64,000 bases of DNA from Halioxenophilus sp033283405 (GTDB lineage: Bacteria > Pseudomonadota > Gammaproteobacteria > Pseudomonadales > Cellvibrionaceae): NCBI RefSeq assembly GCF_033283405.1, contig NZ_JAWMQR010000011.1:100145-164144 (forward strand). Direction: 5' to 3'. Both the position numbers and the translations under genes were made by a program. The notes under the pieces are model-generated. The model searched no databases, was not told the DNA's origin, and saw only the letters and a program-made list of their open reading frames with translations. Shown piece after piece: positions 44,044 through 53,482 of this stretch. Numbering within the stretch: the stretch's first letter is position 1; each line of letters begins with the position of its first letter.

Positions 44044-46470
44044 ATTGTAAATGGTAGTGTTTTCCGCCAGTCGATTTACAAGCGGCTGCAGCGGATTGTG
44101 CTTGTCACCCTGGTTATCTGTCTGTTGATGTCGGCCATCGCCGTGCAGTTTTCTCAACACTTTGTTGCGCGCAAGGTGTTGGCCGAGGAGTTAAATGCAG
44201 TTGGGCAGTTGTTGGGAGAGCGCTCCATTGCCGCGCTGATATTCAGTGATCGCGATGCCGCCGCCACCAACCTGGCCAGTGCCAGTAAAATTCCCTCGGT
44301 TGACCGCCTCTGTCTGTACGACAGCCAGGGTCATCTGTTCAGCTACTACGAAAGTGCCCTGGGTGGTGTTAACAACTGCTCGCCCTTTATCGATTACGCC
44401 TTTCAATCCGGCGAGTACGAATTTACCAGCCAGCGGCTGCGTTTATACCTCTCTATTAATAGCACCGATGAGCAGTTTGGTTACCTGGTGCTCGACAGTA
44501 ATCTGGAAAATCTCTACCTGATTCTGGTGCGTAATATCGGCATCTTTTTTGTTATTTTTCTGGTCAGTTGTTATCTGGCCTATCTGATTTCCAGAGCCCT
44601 GCTGCGCAAAACCCTAGATCCACTTAATCGCCTACACCAACATACACTGAAAATTTCGCAAAACCCCTCCGAGGTGCAGAGTTTTCAGTTTAATACCAGT
44701 TATGCCGACGAGATCAGCGACCTGGCGCGGGCCTATGGCACCATGCTCGATACCATTGCCGGAGAGCATCGCAGCCTGCAGGCATCGGAGGCGCGCTTTC
44801 GCAGCCTGGCGGAAAACTCACCGGTGGGTATCTATCTGCAGGAGAGTCGCTCTGGTCTCGTCTACGTTAATAAAAAATGGCGACAGATTACCGGCCTGGA
44901 AAGCAATGAAAGTGTTGAGGCCTTTCACCGGTTGATTGTCACCGCCGACCAGGAGAAGTATCGTCAGCACCTCTCCCTGGCGATCGACTCCGGCACGCCC
45001 ACCCGCGTGGAGTATCGCATTGCCAAATATGGCGAGCGGGAGATGATCCTGTTGGAGCATATCTCGCCGGTAAAAGAGGGCGATCGTATCAGTGGTGTGG
45101 TCGGCTCGGTGATGGATATTTCCGATCTGAAAAACGCCGAGCAGGAGCTGAAAAATCTCGCCTTTTACGATCCGCTCACCGGCCTGCCCAATCGCCGTTT
45201 CTTCCGCGATCATCTCAATTACCGAATTGCCGAGCTGTCAAAGGCGGGTGGTTACGTCAGTGTGTTAATGATCGACCTCGATAATTTCAAAGACGTCAAC
45301 GATTCTCTCGGCCACGACGCCGGTGATTTCCTGCTAAAACAGGTAGGCAAGCGGTTGCGCGAACAGGTGTTTGCCGAAGACGTGGTGGCGCGTTTGGGTG
45401 GTGATGAGTTTATTATTTTGCTTGAGCGCACCGACCGCTTTGAAAAAATCGAGCAGATTGCCAACCGCATTCTCGCGGAAATTCTACAGCCACTAACGAT
45501 TGAACATCAGCGGGTGGATGTCTCTTGCTCCATTGGTGTGGCCCGTTTCCCGAACGACGCCGGCAGCGCCGAAGATCTGATTCATCACGCCGATATTGCC
45601 CTCTACCAGGCCAAGAGCAAAGGCAAAAACTGCCTGGCCCACTTTACCCCCAACTTAAATGCCGCCATCCAGGAAAAAATCCGCATAGGCCGTAAATTCC
45701 GCTCGGCGATCACCGCAGGCGACCAACTGCAGGTCTACCTGCAACCACAGTACGATGTGCACAGCCAAACCTACTTTGGTGCCGAGGCATTGCTGCGTTG
45801 GTTCGACCCGGATGAGGGGTTTATCTCGCCCGCCAAATTTATCCCTATTTTGGAGGAGAGTGGGCAGATCGACGAGTTGGGTAAACGGGTGTTGCGTGAT
45901 GTATTGGAAATTATCACCCGCGAGCAGAGCCTGCTCGACAAAATTGGTATTAAAACCATCTCGGTAAACCTCTCCGCCAAGGAGTTCTACCACAAAAATC
46001 TGGTGAGTAACCTGGAAGGGATATTGGCTGAATATCAGGTGCCGGCCTCCTGGCTCGAGTTTGAAATTACTGAGTCGATGGTGATGGCCGATGCCAAGCG
46101 CGCCAGCGACAATATCGAGCGCCTCTACGATATGGGTTTTCGTTTGTCGCTGGACGATTTTGGTACCGGTTATTCGTCGCTGGCCTACCTGAAAAAATTC
46201 CGTATTCACCAGCTTAAAATCGACAAAAATTTTGTCGACGGCCTGCCCAACGACGCTAACGATCGCGCCATTACCGAATCGATTCTGGCGATTGCCTCCA
46301 AGCTCGACCTGGAGGTAATCGCCGAGGGGATCGAAACTCCGGAGCAGAGCGACTACCTCTATGGCCAGGGTTGCCGGCGTATGCAGGGCTACCTCTACGG
46401 CCGGCCCATGTCACTGGCACAACTGCGTGTCTGGCAGCACCAGCTGCACGTCGTTAAAGAGGCGCGCTAA
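44044..46470 (+). CDS. Membrane PAS-GGDEF-EAL c-di-GMP enzyme (YfiN-like sensor part)
   Basis: About 808 residues. Two membrane helices (about 20-42 and 165-187) flank a CHASE8-type periplasmic domain, followed by HAMP, PAS (about 255-370), GGDEF (intact ARLGGDEF, no RxxD inhibitory site) and EAL (AEALLRW, DDFGTGYSSLAYLKKF intact). Both synthesis and hydrolysis are therefore possible. The start is unclear: no ATG, GTG or TTG lies between the yfiR stop and the first helix, so I place it at an ATT (44044), which leaves the expected basic cytoplasmic N-terminus. A GTG at 44098 or an ATG at 43942 inside yfiR are alternatives. Its end overlaps the convergent NHL gene by 17 bp. Confidence 0.9.
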   Translation: MVNGSVFRQSIYKRLQRIVLVTLVICLLMSAIAVQFSQHFVARKVLAEELNAVGQLLGERSIAALIFSDRDAAATNLASASKIPSVDRLCLYDSQGHLFSYYESALGGVNNCSPFIDYAFQSGEYEFTSQRLRLYLSINSTDEQFGYLVLDSNLENLYLILVRNIGIFFVIFLVSCYLAYLISRALLRKTLDPLNRLHQHTLKISQNPSEVQSFQFNTSYADEISDLARAYGTMLDTIAGEHRSLQASEARFRSLAENSPVGIYLQESRSGLVYVNKKWRQITGLESNESVEAFHRLIVTADQEKYRQHLSLAIDSGTPTRVEYRIAKYGEREMILLEHISPVKEGDRISGVVGSVMDISDLKNAEQELKNLAFYDPLTGLPNRRFFRDHLNYRIAELSKAGGYVSVLMIDLDNFKDVNDSLGHDAGDFLLKQVGKRLREQVFAEDVVARLGGDEFIILLERTDRFEKIEQIANRILAEILQPLTIEHQRVDVSCSIGVARFPNDAGSAEDLIHHADIALYQAKSKGKNCLAHFTPNLNAAIQEKIRIGRKFRSAITAGDQLQVYLQPQYDVHSQTYFGAEALLRWFDPDEGFISPAKFIPILEESGQIDELGKRVLRDVLEIITREQSLLDKIGIKTISVNLSAKEFYHKNLVSNLEGILAEYQVPASWLEFEITESMVMADAKRASDNIERLYDMGFRLSLDDFGTGYSSLAYLKKFRIHQLKIDKNFVDGLPNDANDRAITESILAIASKLDLEVIAEGIETPEQSDYLYGQGCRRMQGYLYGRPMSLAQLRVWQHQLHVVKEAR

Positions 46471-47686
46471 AGCCCAGTAACACCAATTTTTGCGCGCGCC
46501 GGCCACGGCTCACCTCGCTGGTGTAGAGGTTGCCGCTGGAGTCGGTGGCGACACTGTGCAGCCAGGTGAACTCACCCGGTGCCCGGCCGTTGCCACCAAT
46601 AGCGGCCAGTAGCTCCAGGTTCTCCCGCCAGTAGATCCAGATCTTGCCGTTGGCCATATCGGCAATGTAGAGGTAGCGCTCATCCGGTGAGAAGGCGACA
46701 TCGGTGGCCGAGCCGGGGCCGCGGCTGTCGGGGGAGACGGCCAGGTTGGCGACGAACTGCATGCGCCCCGCACTATCGGCTTTGAAGATCTGTACGCGAT
46801 TGTTGCGCCGGTCACACACATAGAGCAGGCCATCGCTGGCGCGGTTAACGCAGTGCATGATGTCACCAAAGCTGGCCGACTCCGGGTTGCCACGCTCCTC
46901 GCTCACCGCCTGGCTGACATCAAACTGCCCCGCCCGAACTCCCGCTGGTGGCCGGCCGTAGGCACCCCACAGCTGATCAAAACGATGGGCGCGGTTGTCG
47001 AACTGGATCACCCGGCGGTTGATGTAGCCATCGGCGATGGCCAGTTGGCCGCTGGCCGGGTCGTGAAAAATATCGGCCGGGTTGCCGAGCAGCTCGGGGT
47101 CGCTATTGCCGCCGGATGCCCCGCGCCGGCCATACTGCTGGCGGAACTTTCCGGTTTTGGAGAAGTTGAGTACCACATGGTCGTCGCCACCATTGCCCGC
47201 CAACCAGACGCCATCGCCGTCGACGAACAGACCATGGACATTGGCCGGCCATTGGTTGATGCCATCCAGGATAGGGGCCAGGGCTTCACCACCCCAGCCG
47301 CGCAATAACTCACCGGTTTGCTTGAACTGTAAAACATGGGGCGCCGTCTGGCAGCGGTCGCCACCCCGGGCTTCGGCAGCGGCGGCCAGATCCTCGGCAC
47401 TCACCGAATTGGGCCGCTGCAAAATCCAGATGGTATCGTCACTATCGACCGCCAGACCGCTGACCTGGCCGAGCAGAGTGCCGGCGGGCAGTTGTGGCCA
47501 GTTGAGGTTCGCTTGAAATTGCGGAATGGGGTATTTGTCCGCAATAAAGATCTCCATTACCAGAGGTACTGTGTTGTCCTCGGCGCGGACTTCAATAGGC
47601 GCCAACTCGATCAGCAGAGCGGCGGCAAGGGCGACATAGGCGGCTGGGAGCAAGGGCTTGTTGGTAGAGAGGTTCAGACTGCTCAT
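46454..47686 (-). CDS. Secreted NHL-repeat beta-propeller protein
   Basis: 410 residues from the ATG at 47686 (AGGAAG 6-11 nt upstream), with a long signal peptide ending near IEVRA. The mature protein is a six-bladed NHL-type propeller: VSGLAVDSDDTIWILQRPN, VHGLFVDGDGVWLAGN, NPADIFHDPASGQLAIADGY, GLLYVCDRRNNRVQIF, ATDVAFSPDERYLYIADMANGKIWIY and WLHSVATDSSGNLYTSEV. Such folds are found in peptidyl-alpha-hydroxyglycine lyase-like and scaffolding proteins; no catalytic assignment is justified. It is divergent from the aminotransferase gene. Confidence 0.85.
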   Translation of the reverse strand: MSSLNLSTNKPLLPAAYVALAAALLIELAPIEVRAEDNTVPLVMEIFIADKYPIPQFQANLNWPQLPAGTLLGQVSGLAVDSDDTIWILQRPNSVSAEDLAAAAEARGGDRCQTAPHVLQFKQTGELLRGWGGEALAPILDGINQWPANVHGLFVDGDGVWLAGNGGDDHVVLNFSKTGKFRQQYGRRGASGGNSDPELLGNPADIFHDPASGQLAIADGYINRRVIQFDNRAHRFDQLWGAYGRPPAGVRAGQFDVSQAVSEERGNPESASFGDIMHCVNRASDGLLYVCDRRNNRVQIFKADSAGRMQFVANLAVSPDSRGPGSATDVAFSPDERYLYIADMANGKIWIYWRENLELLAAIGGNGRAPGEFTWLHSVATDSSGNLYTSEVSRGRRAQKLVLLGFSAPL

Positions 47687-47854
47687 GCATACTTCCTGTG
47701 GAGTCTTAATTGCGGGCTGCAGCCCCGTAATTGGCGGCCTTTGCCTCTGTGAAAAAAATAATCCCGGCGCCAGTGGTGGCCTCATAATATAATTTGCGCA
47801 GCACGCCAAAGGGGTTAGACTCGGCGGGTTGTAGTAAAAACAGGAGATCACCAA

Positions 47855-49186
47855 ATGGGTGACAAGCTCGCCGGCCTAACCCCAGAACAGTTGGCCGCTC
47901 ACTGGATGCCCTTCACCGGCAACCGTCAATTCAAGCAAGACCCACGCATTGTGGTGGCCGCCGAAGGCTGCTACTACACCAGCGCCGACGGCCGCAAAAT
48001 CTTTGATGGCCTCTCCGGCCTCTGGACCTGCGGCGCCGGCCATGGCCGCACCGAAATCGCCGACGCGGTGGCCGCTCAGGCCCGGCAGCTCGATTACTCC
48101 CCCGGCTTCCAGTTCGGCCAGCCGAAGAGTTTCCAACTGGCGGAAAAGATCACCCACTTTATGCCAGACGGTCTTAACCGGGTCTTCTTCACCGGCTCGG
48201 GCAGTGAATCCGCCGACACCTCCATGAAGATCGCCCGCGCCTATTGGCGCAAGAAGGGGCAGGCCAGCAAAACCAAATTTATCGGCCGGGTGAAAGGCTA
48301 CCATGGCGTTAACTTTGGCGGCATCAGCGTCGGCGGCCTGCCGGCCAACAAAACCTGGTACGGCGCCGCCATCGAGAGCTACCACCTGCGCCACACCCTG
48401 CTGCCGGAGAACAAGTTCTGCAAGGGCGACCCGGAGGTGGGCGCCCACCTGGCCGAAGACCTGCTCGATGCCATCGCCCTGCACGATGCCAGCAATATTG
48501 CCGCCGTTATCATTGAGCCTATGTCCGGCTCCGGTGGGGTTATTCCTACCCCCAAAGGCTACCTGCAGCGCATCGCCGAGATCTGTAAAGCCAACGATAT
48601 TCTGTTGATCCTCGACGAAGTGATCACCGGCTTTGGCCGCCTCGGCTACAATACCGGCGCCGAGGCCTACGGCGTGGTGCCCGATATGATCAACGTCGCC
48701 AAGCAGCTCACCAACGGGGTGATCCCCATGGGCGCGGTGATCTGCCAACAGGGCATCTACGACACCTTTATGGAGACCGGTGGTCCCGAATACCAACTGG
48801 AGCTGCCCCACGGCTACACCTACTCCGCGCACCCGGTGGCCTGTGCCGCCGGCCTTGCCACCCTCGATCTGCTCGAGCGCGATGACCTGGTGGCCAAGGC
48901 CCGCGCTTTAGTGCCGGTGATGGAGGAGCATGTTCACCGGCTGAAGGGGTTGCCCTGGATCGATGATATCCGCAACGCCGGCCTGGCCAGTGCCGTCGCC
49001 TTTGCGCCGGCACCGGGTGAACCACTGCTGCGCCCGTTCCTGGTGGCGATGAAGATGTGGGAGAAGGGTTTCTACGTGCGTTACGGCGGTGACACCATCG
49101 CCATCGCGCCGCCCTTTATCAGCCAGCCGCAAGAGCTGCACGATGTATACGCGGCCTTAGGTGAGGCGATTACCGAGCTCGCTTAG
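47855..49186 (+). CDS. Class III omega-aminotransferase (beta-alanine:pyruvate type)
   Basis: 443-residue PLP enzyme transferring amino groups from omega-amino acids or amines to pyruvate. Seen: HWMPFTGNRQFK at the start, DGLSGLWTCGAGHGR, FTGSGSESADTSMKIARAYWR, GRVKGYHGVNFGG, VIIEPMSGSGGVIPTPKGYL, LILDEVITGFGR, and the Schiff-base Lys283 in VAKQLTNGVIPMGAV. The resemblance to beta-alanine-pyruvate transaminases is strong along the whole length. The ATG follows ACAGGAG. Start is 168 bp from the divergent NHL gene. Confidence 0.92.
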   Translation: MGDKLAGLTPEQLAAHWMPFTGNRQFKQDPRIVVAAEGCYYTSADGRKIFDGLSGLWTCGAGHGRTEIADAVAAQARQLDYSPGFQFGQPKSFQLAEKITHFMPDGLNRVFFTGSGSESADTSMKIARAYWRKKGQASKTKFIGRVKGYHGVNFGGISVGGLPANKTWYGAAIESYHLRHTLLPENKFCKGDPEVGAHLAEDLLDAIALHDASNIAAVIIEPMSGSGGVIPTPKGYLQRIAEICKANDILLILDEVITGFGRLGYNTGAEAYGVVPDMINVAKQLTNGVIPMGAVICQQGIYDTFMETGGPEYQLELPHGYTYSAHPVACAAGLATLDLLERDDLVAKARALVPVMEEHVHRLKGLPWIDDIRNAGLASAVAFAPAPGEPLLRPFLVAMKMWEKGFYVRYGGDTIAIAPPFISQPQELHDVYAALGEAITELA

Positions 49187-49414
49187 GCGACTCGCCGGCG
49201 GTGGTGTCACGGCTCGCCGCCGCCGGATCGAACAGCCACCGCCGGGCTCAACAGCCATTACTGTTAACCAATCCCCGCTGTTACCCCTTGCACTCGCTTG
49301 CGTAGCGTTCTTGCCAGCTTTGCGCCTGGTGCGTCTACAATGCTGCCCTGGTAGGCGTCCCCGCCGTCGCGAATGTGTTGTAGCATGGTCGCCTCACTTC
49401 CGTCGGGGCTCCTC

Positions 49415-51919
49415 ATGCAGCGTTCTGTTCCCGTTCAACGACTGATTGATGCCCTCGACCCCCAACGCGGCTTGTCGGCCGAGGAGGCGAGTGCGCAACG
49501 CCGGCTGTATGGCCTGAACACTATTGTCGAGGCCTCCACCCCCCGTTGGCAGCTGCTGCAGGATACCCTCAAAGATCCCATGCTCTGGTTTTTGCTGGGT
49601 ACAGCGTTGCTCTTTCTGCTGCTGGGCGACATTGTCGAAGCCATCACCCTGTTACTGGCCGTCATTCCGCTGATCGGTATGGATCTCTTTCTGCATCGCC
49701 GCACCCAAGCTGCCACCGAGAGCCTGCAGAGCCAGCTGGCCAGCCACGCCCAGGTGCTGCGTGAGGGGCAGCTGCTGACCGTGGCCGTGGCCGAATTGGT
49801 GCCGGGGGATCTGGTCTGTTTGGCGGCGGGGCAGAGTGTACCCGCCGATGGCATTGTGATCGGTGGTGATGCGCCACAACTGGATGAGTCGGTACTCACC
49901 GGTGAATCCTACCCAGTGCGCAAGCGTGCTCTGGCCGAGCTGGCCTCGCAAGCCGCCGAGCTACCGGTGGCGGCCGAGCACTGGCTCTTTGCCGGCACCC
50001 GCCTGCTGACCGGCAGCGCTTCGCTGCGGGTGGTCTTCACGGGCGGCGAAACCCTCTACGGCGAAATAGTTGCCACCACTGCCCTTGGCCGCCGGGAGCG
50101 CACACCGCTGCAGGCGGCCATCGGCAATCTGGTGCAGGTGCTGCTGATCGCCGCCATCCTGCTGTGCGGGGTTTTGGCCTGGGTAAGGTTGCGCCAGGGG
50201 TTCGGTGTTATCGATGCCATTCTGAGCGCCGTGACTCTGGCGGTGGCGGCGTTGCCGGAGGAGTTTCCGGTGGTGTTCACCTTCTTCCTGGGGGTGGGGG
50301 TCTATCGCCTGGCCCAGCGCCGGGCTCTGGTGCGACGGGCGGTGGTGGTGGAGAATATCGGCCGGGTCTCCTGCATCTGCTCCGATAAAACCGGTACCAT
50401 CACCGAGGGCCAGCTGCAGCTGGCGCACACCTTTGTTAATGGCGACGTTAATAGCGACTCTCCGCTCAAGGCCGCCCCCTTGGTCAATACCGGCGAAAGC
50501 GACGGCGCGTTGCTGGCCACGGCCGCCCTGGCTTCGCGCCGGGAGACGGGCGATCCCTTGGACCTGGCCATCTTGCAGGGCCGGGAGCCTGAGGCTCGGG
50601 CTTTGCTGGTGCAGACCTTCCCCTTTACCGAAGATCGCAAGCGTGAAACCGCCATCTGGCGAATTGCCGATGGCTCCCTGTTGGCTGCGGCCAAGGGGGC
50701 ACCGGAGACCATTTTTGCCCTCTGTTCACTTACCAGCGATGCACTCAACCACTGGCAGCAGCAGGTGCAATCCCTGGCCGCCACCGGCCACAAGGTGATC
50801 GCCTGCGCCGCCCAGAGTTTCAAGGTGGAGAGCTGGCTGGGCGGTGAGCCCGATCGCGGTTTTGTCCTGCAGGGGCTGTTGGCTTTTGAAGACCCGGTGC
50901 GCGAAGGGGTCAGCGAGGCGATCGACCACTGCCTGGCCCGCGGTATTCGGGTGGTGATGGTTACCGGTGACCACCCCAGCACGGCCCAGGCGGTGGCGCG
51001 GCAGATTGGCCTGGGTAGGGGGGATCCCAGAGTAGTGACCGGCAGCGAACTGGATGGGTTGCTGGCCCGGGGGCCGGCAGCGCTGGCGGGAGTTGATGTG
51101 GTGGCCCGTGCCGTGCCGGCCCAGAAGCTGCACCTGGTGCAGGCTTTTCAAAGGGCGGGAGAGATAGTCGCGGTGACTGGCGATGGCGTTAACGATGTGC
51201 CGGCGCTGCAGGCGGCGGATATTGGCCTGGCCATGGGTGAACACGGCACCCGCAGTGCCCGGGAGGTGGCGGCCATCGTCCTGCTCGACGACAATTTCCG
51301 CACCATCGCCCAGGCCATCGCCGAGGGACGGCAGCTGTTTACCAACCTGCGCCTGAGCTTTGCCTACCTGCTGATGATCCATATTCCGCTGGTGCTGTCG
51401 GCGGCGCTGATCCCTCTGGCCGGCTACCCACTGCTCTACCTGCCCATCCATATTGTCTGGCTGGAGTTGATTATTCATCCCACGGCGCTGCTGGTGTTTC
51501 AGTCGCTGCCGGCGGCACCCAGGGCGGCACTGCCCAGGCGGCCGTCTTTGCACTTTTTTGGCCGCCGGCAGTGGCTGGTAATCGCGGCGGTGGGGGCGTT
51601 GATCTCCGGCCTGATTATTCTTGGTTATGGCCGCAGCCTGGGGGCTGGCGGGAATGTCGAGCACGCCCGGGCCATGACTTTGGTAATGCTCACATTTGCC
51701 AGCGCCACAATTACCGTTATCCTGAGCCGCCTGGCCACCCGTTTGGCGCGTACTCTGGTGGCGGCTACGCTGCTGACCAGCCTGCTGTTGGTGCAGATGC
51801 CGCCCCTGGCTGCCCTGTTACACCTTGCGCCCCTGCACCTGGATGACCTGTTGCTGAGTGTCGCCGGCGGTGTGCTGGTGGCGGTAACCGCAGCACTTGG
51901 TCGTTTTGGCCGGGTATAG
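49415..51919 (+). CDS. P-type cation-transporting ATPase (P2-like)
   Basis: About 834 residues, inner membrane. It begins with a cation-ATPase N domain (LDPQRGLSAEEASAQRRLYGLN). Actuator domain: LVPGDLVCLAAGQSVPADGIV and LDESVLTGES. The M4 ion-binding motif reads AALPEEFPVVFTFFLG, PEEFP instead of the PEGLP of classic Ca pumps. Phosphorylation site CSDKTGTI (Asp324), nucleotide domain AKGAPETI, hinge VTGDGVNDVPALQAADIGLAMG, then C-terminal helices. The transported ion is not predictable from these motifs. The start is uncertain: ATG 49415 chosen, ATG 49385 and GTG 49373 are in frame and no strong ribosome-binding site separates them. Confidence 0.9.
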   Translation: MQRSVPVQRLIDALDPQRGLSAEEASAQRRLYGLNTIVEASTPRWQLLQDTLKDPMLWFLLGTALLFLLLGDIVEAITLLLAVIPLIGMDLFLHRRTQAATESLQSQLASHAQVLREGQLLTVAVAELVPGDLVCLAAGQSVPADGIVIGGDAPQLDESVLTGESYPVRKRALAELASQAAELPVAAEHWLFAGTRLLTGSASLRVVFTGGETLYGEIVATTALGRRERTPLQAAIGNLVQVLLIAAILLCGVLAWVRLRQGFGVIDAILSAVTLAVAALPEEFPVVFTFFLGVGVYRLAQRRALVRRAVVVENIGRVSCICSDKTGTITEGQLQLAHTFVNGDVNSDSPLKAAPLVNTGESDGALLATAALASRRETGDPLDLAILQGREPEARALLVQTFPFTEDRKRETAIWRIADGSLLAAAKGAPETIFALCSLTSDALNHWQQQVQSLAATGHKVIACAAQSFKVESWLGGEPDRGFVLQGLLAFEDPVREGVSEAIDHCLARGIRVVMVTGDHPSTAQAVARQIGLGRGDPRVVTGSELDGLLARGPAALAGVDVVARAVPAQKLHLVQAFQRAGEIVAVTGDGVNDVPALQAADIGLAMGEHGTRSAREVAAIVLLDDNFRTIAQAIAEGRQLFTNLRLSFAYLLMIHIPLVLSAALIPLAGYPLLYLPIHIVWLELIIHPTALLVFQSLPAAPRAALPRRPSLHFFGRRQWLVIAAVGALISGLIILGYGRSLGAGGNVEHARAMTLVMLTFASATITVILSRLATRLARTLVAATLLTSLLLVQMPPLAALLHLAPLHLDDLLLSVAGGVLVAVTAALGRFGRV

Positions 51920-51980
51920 CGGGGCGGTTATCTAAGCGCGCTAACAACGAAGCGAATTACCCCATGAACTGGAGAGAATC

Positions 51981-52526
51981 ATGATTAAAAAATTGAGCCA
52001 ACTGCTGCTCCTGCTCAGCCTGTGCAGCTGTTCAATTATCGCCCCGGCCGGGCTTACCACCGGCAATCAGGCGCCGGATTTCACCCTGCCGGGCTCTCTG
52101 GCCGGGGAGGATTTCACCTTCCACCTGCAGGAGGCGCTCAAACAGGGGCCGGTGGTGGTCTACTTCTACCCGAAGGCGTTCACCTCCGGTTGTACCGTAG
52201 AGGCCCATGAGTTTGCCGAAGCCAGCGACGACTTCGCCGCCCTGGGTGCCCGGGTGGTGGGGGTCTCCACCGACGATATCGCCACCCTGCACGAGTTCTC
52301 GGTGGAGGAGTGTCGCAATAAATTTGCTGTACTGGCCGACCCGGCCGGGGAGGTGGTACACGCCTACGACGCCAAGCTGAAGGGGATGAACATCGCCGAC
52401 CGCATCTCCTACGTGATCGCTCCCACAGGAGAGATCCTCTACGTGCACCAGACCATGGAGCCGAAAAGTCATATCGCTGAAAGCCTGCGGGTGATCAAGG
52501 AGTGGCGCGCAGCCCAGGGGCAGTAG
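51981..52526 (+). CDS. Lipoprotein peroxiredoxin (BCP/AhpC-TSA family)
   Basis: 181 residues. The N-terminus is a lipoprotein-type signal (MIKKLSQLLLLLSLCSC, lipid-accepting Cys17). The thioredoxin-fold domain starts GNQAPDFTLPG. The peroxidatic Cys71 is in YPKAFTSGCTVEAHEF (PxxxTxxC motif kept) and a possible resolving Cys111 in VEECRNKF. Most BCP proteins are cytoplasmic; the membrane-anchor signal suggests a periplasmic peroxide-scavenging role. 61 bp after the P-type ATPase, possibly same transcript. Confidence 0.9.
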   Translation: MIKKLSQLLLLLSLCSCSIIAPAGLTTGNQAPDFTLPGSLAGEDFTFHLQEALKQGPVVVYFYPKAFTSGCTVEAHEFAEASDDFAALGARVVGVSTDDIATLHEFSVEECRNKFAVLADPAGEVVHAYDAKLKGMNIADRISYVIAPTGEILYVHQTMEPKSHIAESLRVIKEWRAAQGQ

Positions 52527-52578
52527 CTGCCGCCACAGGGCTCAGGCTTGGCGAGGGGGCTGCCACCTCGTCAACCCG

Positions 52579-52620
52579 TCGTTCACAACCCCTCGTTCAC
52601 AACCCCTCGTTCACAACCCC
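52579..52620. repeat. Three tandem 14-bp repeats (TCGTTCACAACCCC)
   Basis: Three perfect head-to-tail copies of a 14-bp unit, running into a C tract, between the peroxiredoxin and the haemolysin operon, about 50 bp upstream of the CTTAAG cluster. Confidence 0.95.
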
Positions 52621-52671
52621 CCCAATTAACTTTTCTCCCGTTTTTTGATCCAGTTAGCAAAAAACCACAAC

Positions 52672-52700
52672 CTTAAGCCCCCTCTTAAGACTCTCTTAAG
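52672..52700 (+). promoter_or_regulatory. PmrA-type regulator box upstream of the haemolysin operon
   Basis: CTTAAG occurs three times in a row: 52672-52677, 52684-52689 and 52695-52700. The last two have the exact PmrA/QseB-type architecture CTTAAG-N5-CTTAAG (spacer ACTCT), i.e. direct half-sites one helical turn apart. It lies 54 bp before the first start codon of the operon. An OmpR-family regulator is encoded 5.6 kb downstream at 58251 and is an obvious candidate ligand. Binding itself is inferred. Confidence 0.6.
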
Positions 52701-52753
52701 TCCCCCCATCTAGTCTCATCATCACACCAATCTTTTATGACCGGGACGCGATT

Positions 52754-53479
52754 ATGACCAGCACTACTCTAGCGTTAGCCAACAAGCCAATGGTGCGTGG
52801 CGGGCACTCCGCGCCCAACTTCCAGGTGCGAATACACAGCCACGGCAGCGATCAGCGCGACCAGCTTGAGGGCTATATCGCCGACCAGTTTGCCAAGGTC
52901 CACGGCGCCCGCGTCTCCAACTTTCTGCCACTGTTGTTAGCGCTCTCCGAGCAGGCTGGTAACACCGCCGGTGTCGTGGGGCTGAAACCCGGTTACGCCG
53001 GCCAGATGTTTCTTGAGCACTACCTGCCGAAGCCGGTGGAGCAGTGCGTTGCCCAGGCGCTTGGCCAGCCCATCGACCGCGCCGGCATGGTGGAGATTGG
53101 TAATCTGGCTGTCGCCCGGCGCGGCAGCGGGTTTGTTCTATTTGTGTTGATGAATGCCATTTTGGAGCAGGCCGGTTTTCAGTGGATGGTGTTTACGGCC
53201 ACCTCTGAGGTACAGCGGCTGATCTCCCGCCTCGGCTTCGAACCCCTGGCCCTGGCACCGGCGAGTATTGATCAGTTGGGTGACGAGAGTGGTGATTGGG
53301 GCGAGTACTACGCCAACAATCCACAGGTGATGGTTGGCAGCGTGGCCAAGGCCAAGGCTATCTTCGACGTCAGCCCTGGCCTTAAACAACTGGCCGAGCC
53401 CTATCGCCCGCTGATTGCACAACTGGCCTCGCACCTGCGCGACCACCGTCGCTTCTGTGCCCGGGCTGAGGTCGCCTAA
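52754..53479 (+). CDS. Thermostable haemolysin family protein (GNAT-like)
   Basis: 241 residues matching the thermostable haemolysin family first described from Vibrio: NFLPLLLALSEQAGNTAGVVGLKPGYAGQMFLEHYLPKPVEQCVAQALGQPIDRAGMVEIGNLAVARRGSG is the family core. The layout (VEIGNLAV, then a helix, then FTATSEVQRLISRLGFEP) resembles GNAT and AHL-synthase acyltransferases, so an acyl-transfer activity is a reasonable inference despite the haemolysin name. No signal peptide, hence probably cytoplasmic. First gene of a tight operon; the ligase starts 4 bp after its stop. Confidence 0.85.
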   Translation: MTSTTLALANKPMVRGGHSAPNFQVRIHSHGSDQRDQLEGYIADQFAKVHGARVSNFLPLLLALSEQAGNTAGVVGLKPGYAGQMFLEHYLPKPVEQCVAQALGQPIDRAGMVEIGNLAVARRGSGFVLFVLMNAILEQAGFQWMVFTATSEVQRLISRLGFEPLALAPASIDQLGDESGDWGEYYANNPQVMVGSVAKAKAIFDVSPGLKQLAEPYRPLIAQLASHLRDHRRFCARAEVA

Positions 53480-53482
53480 GCT

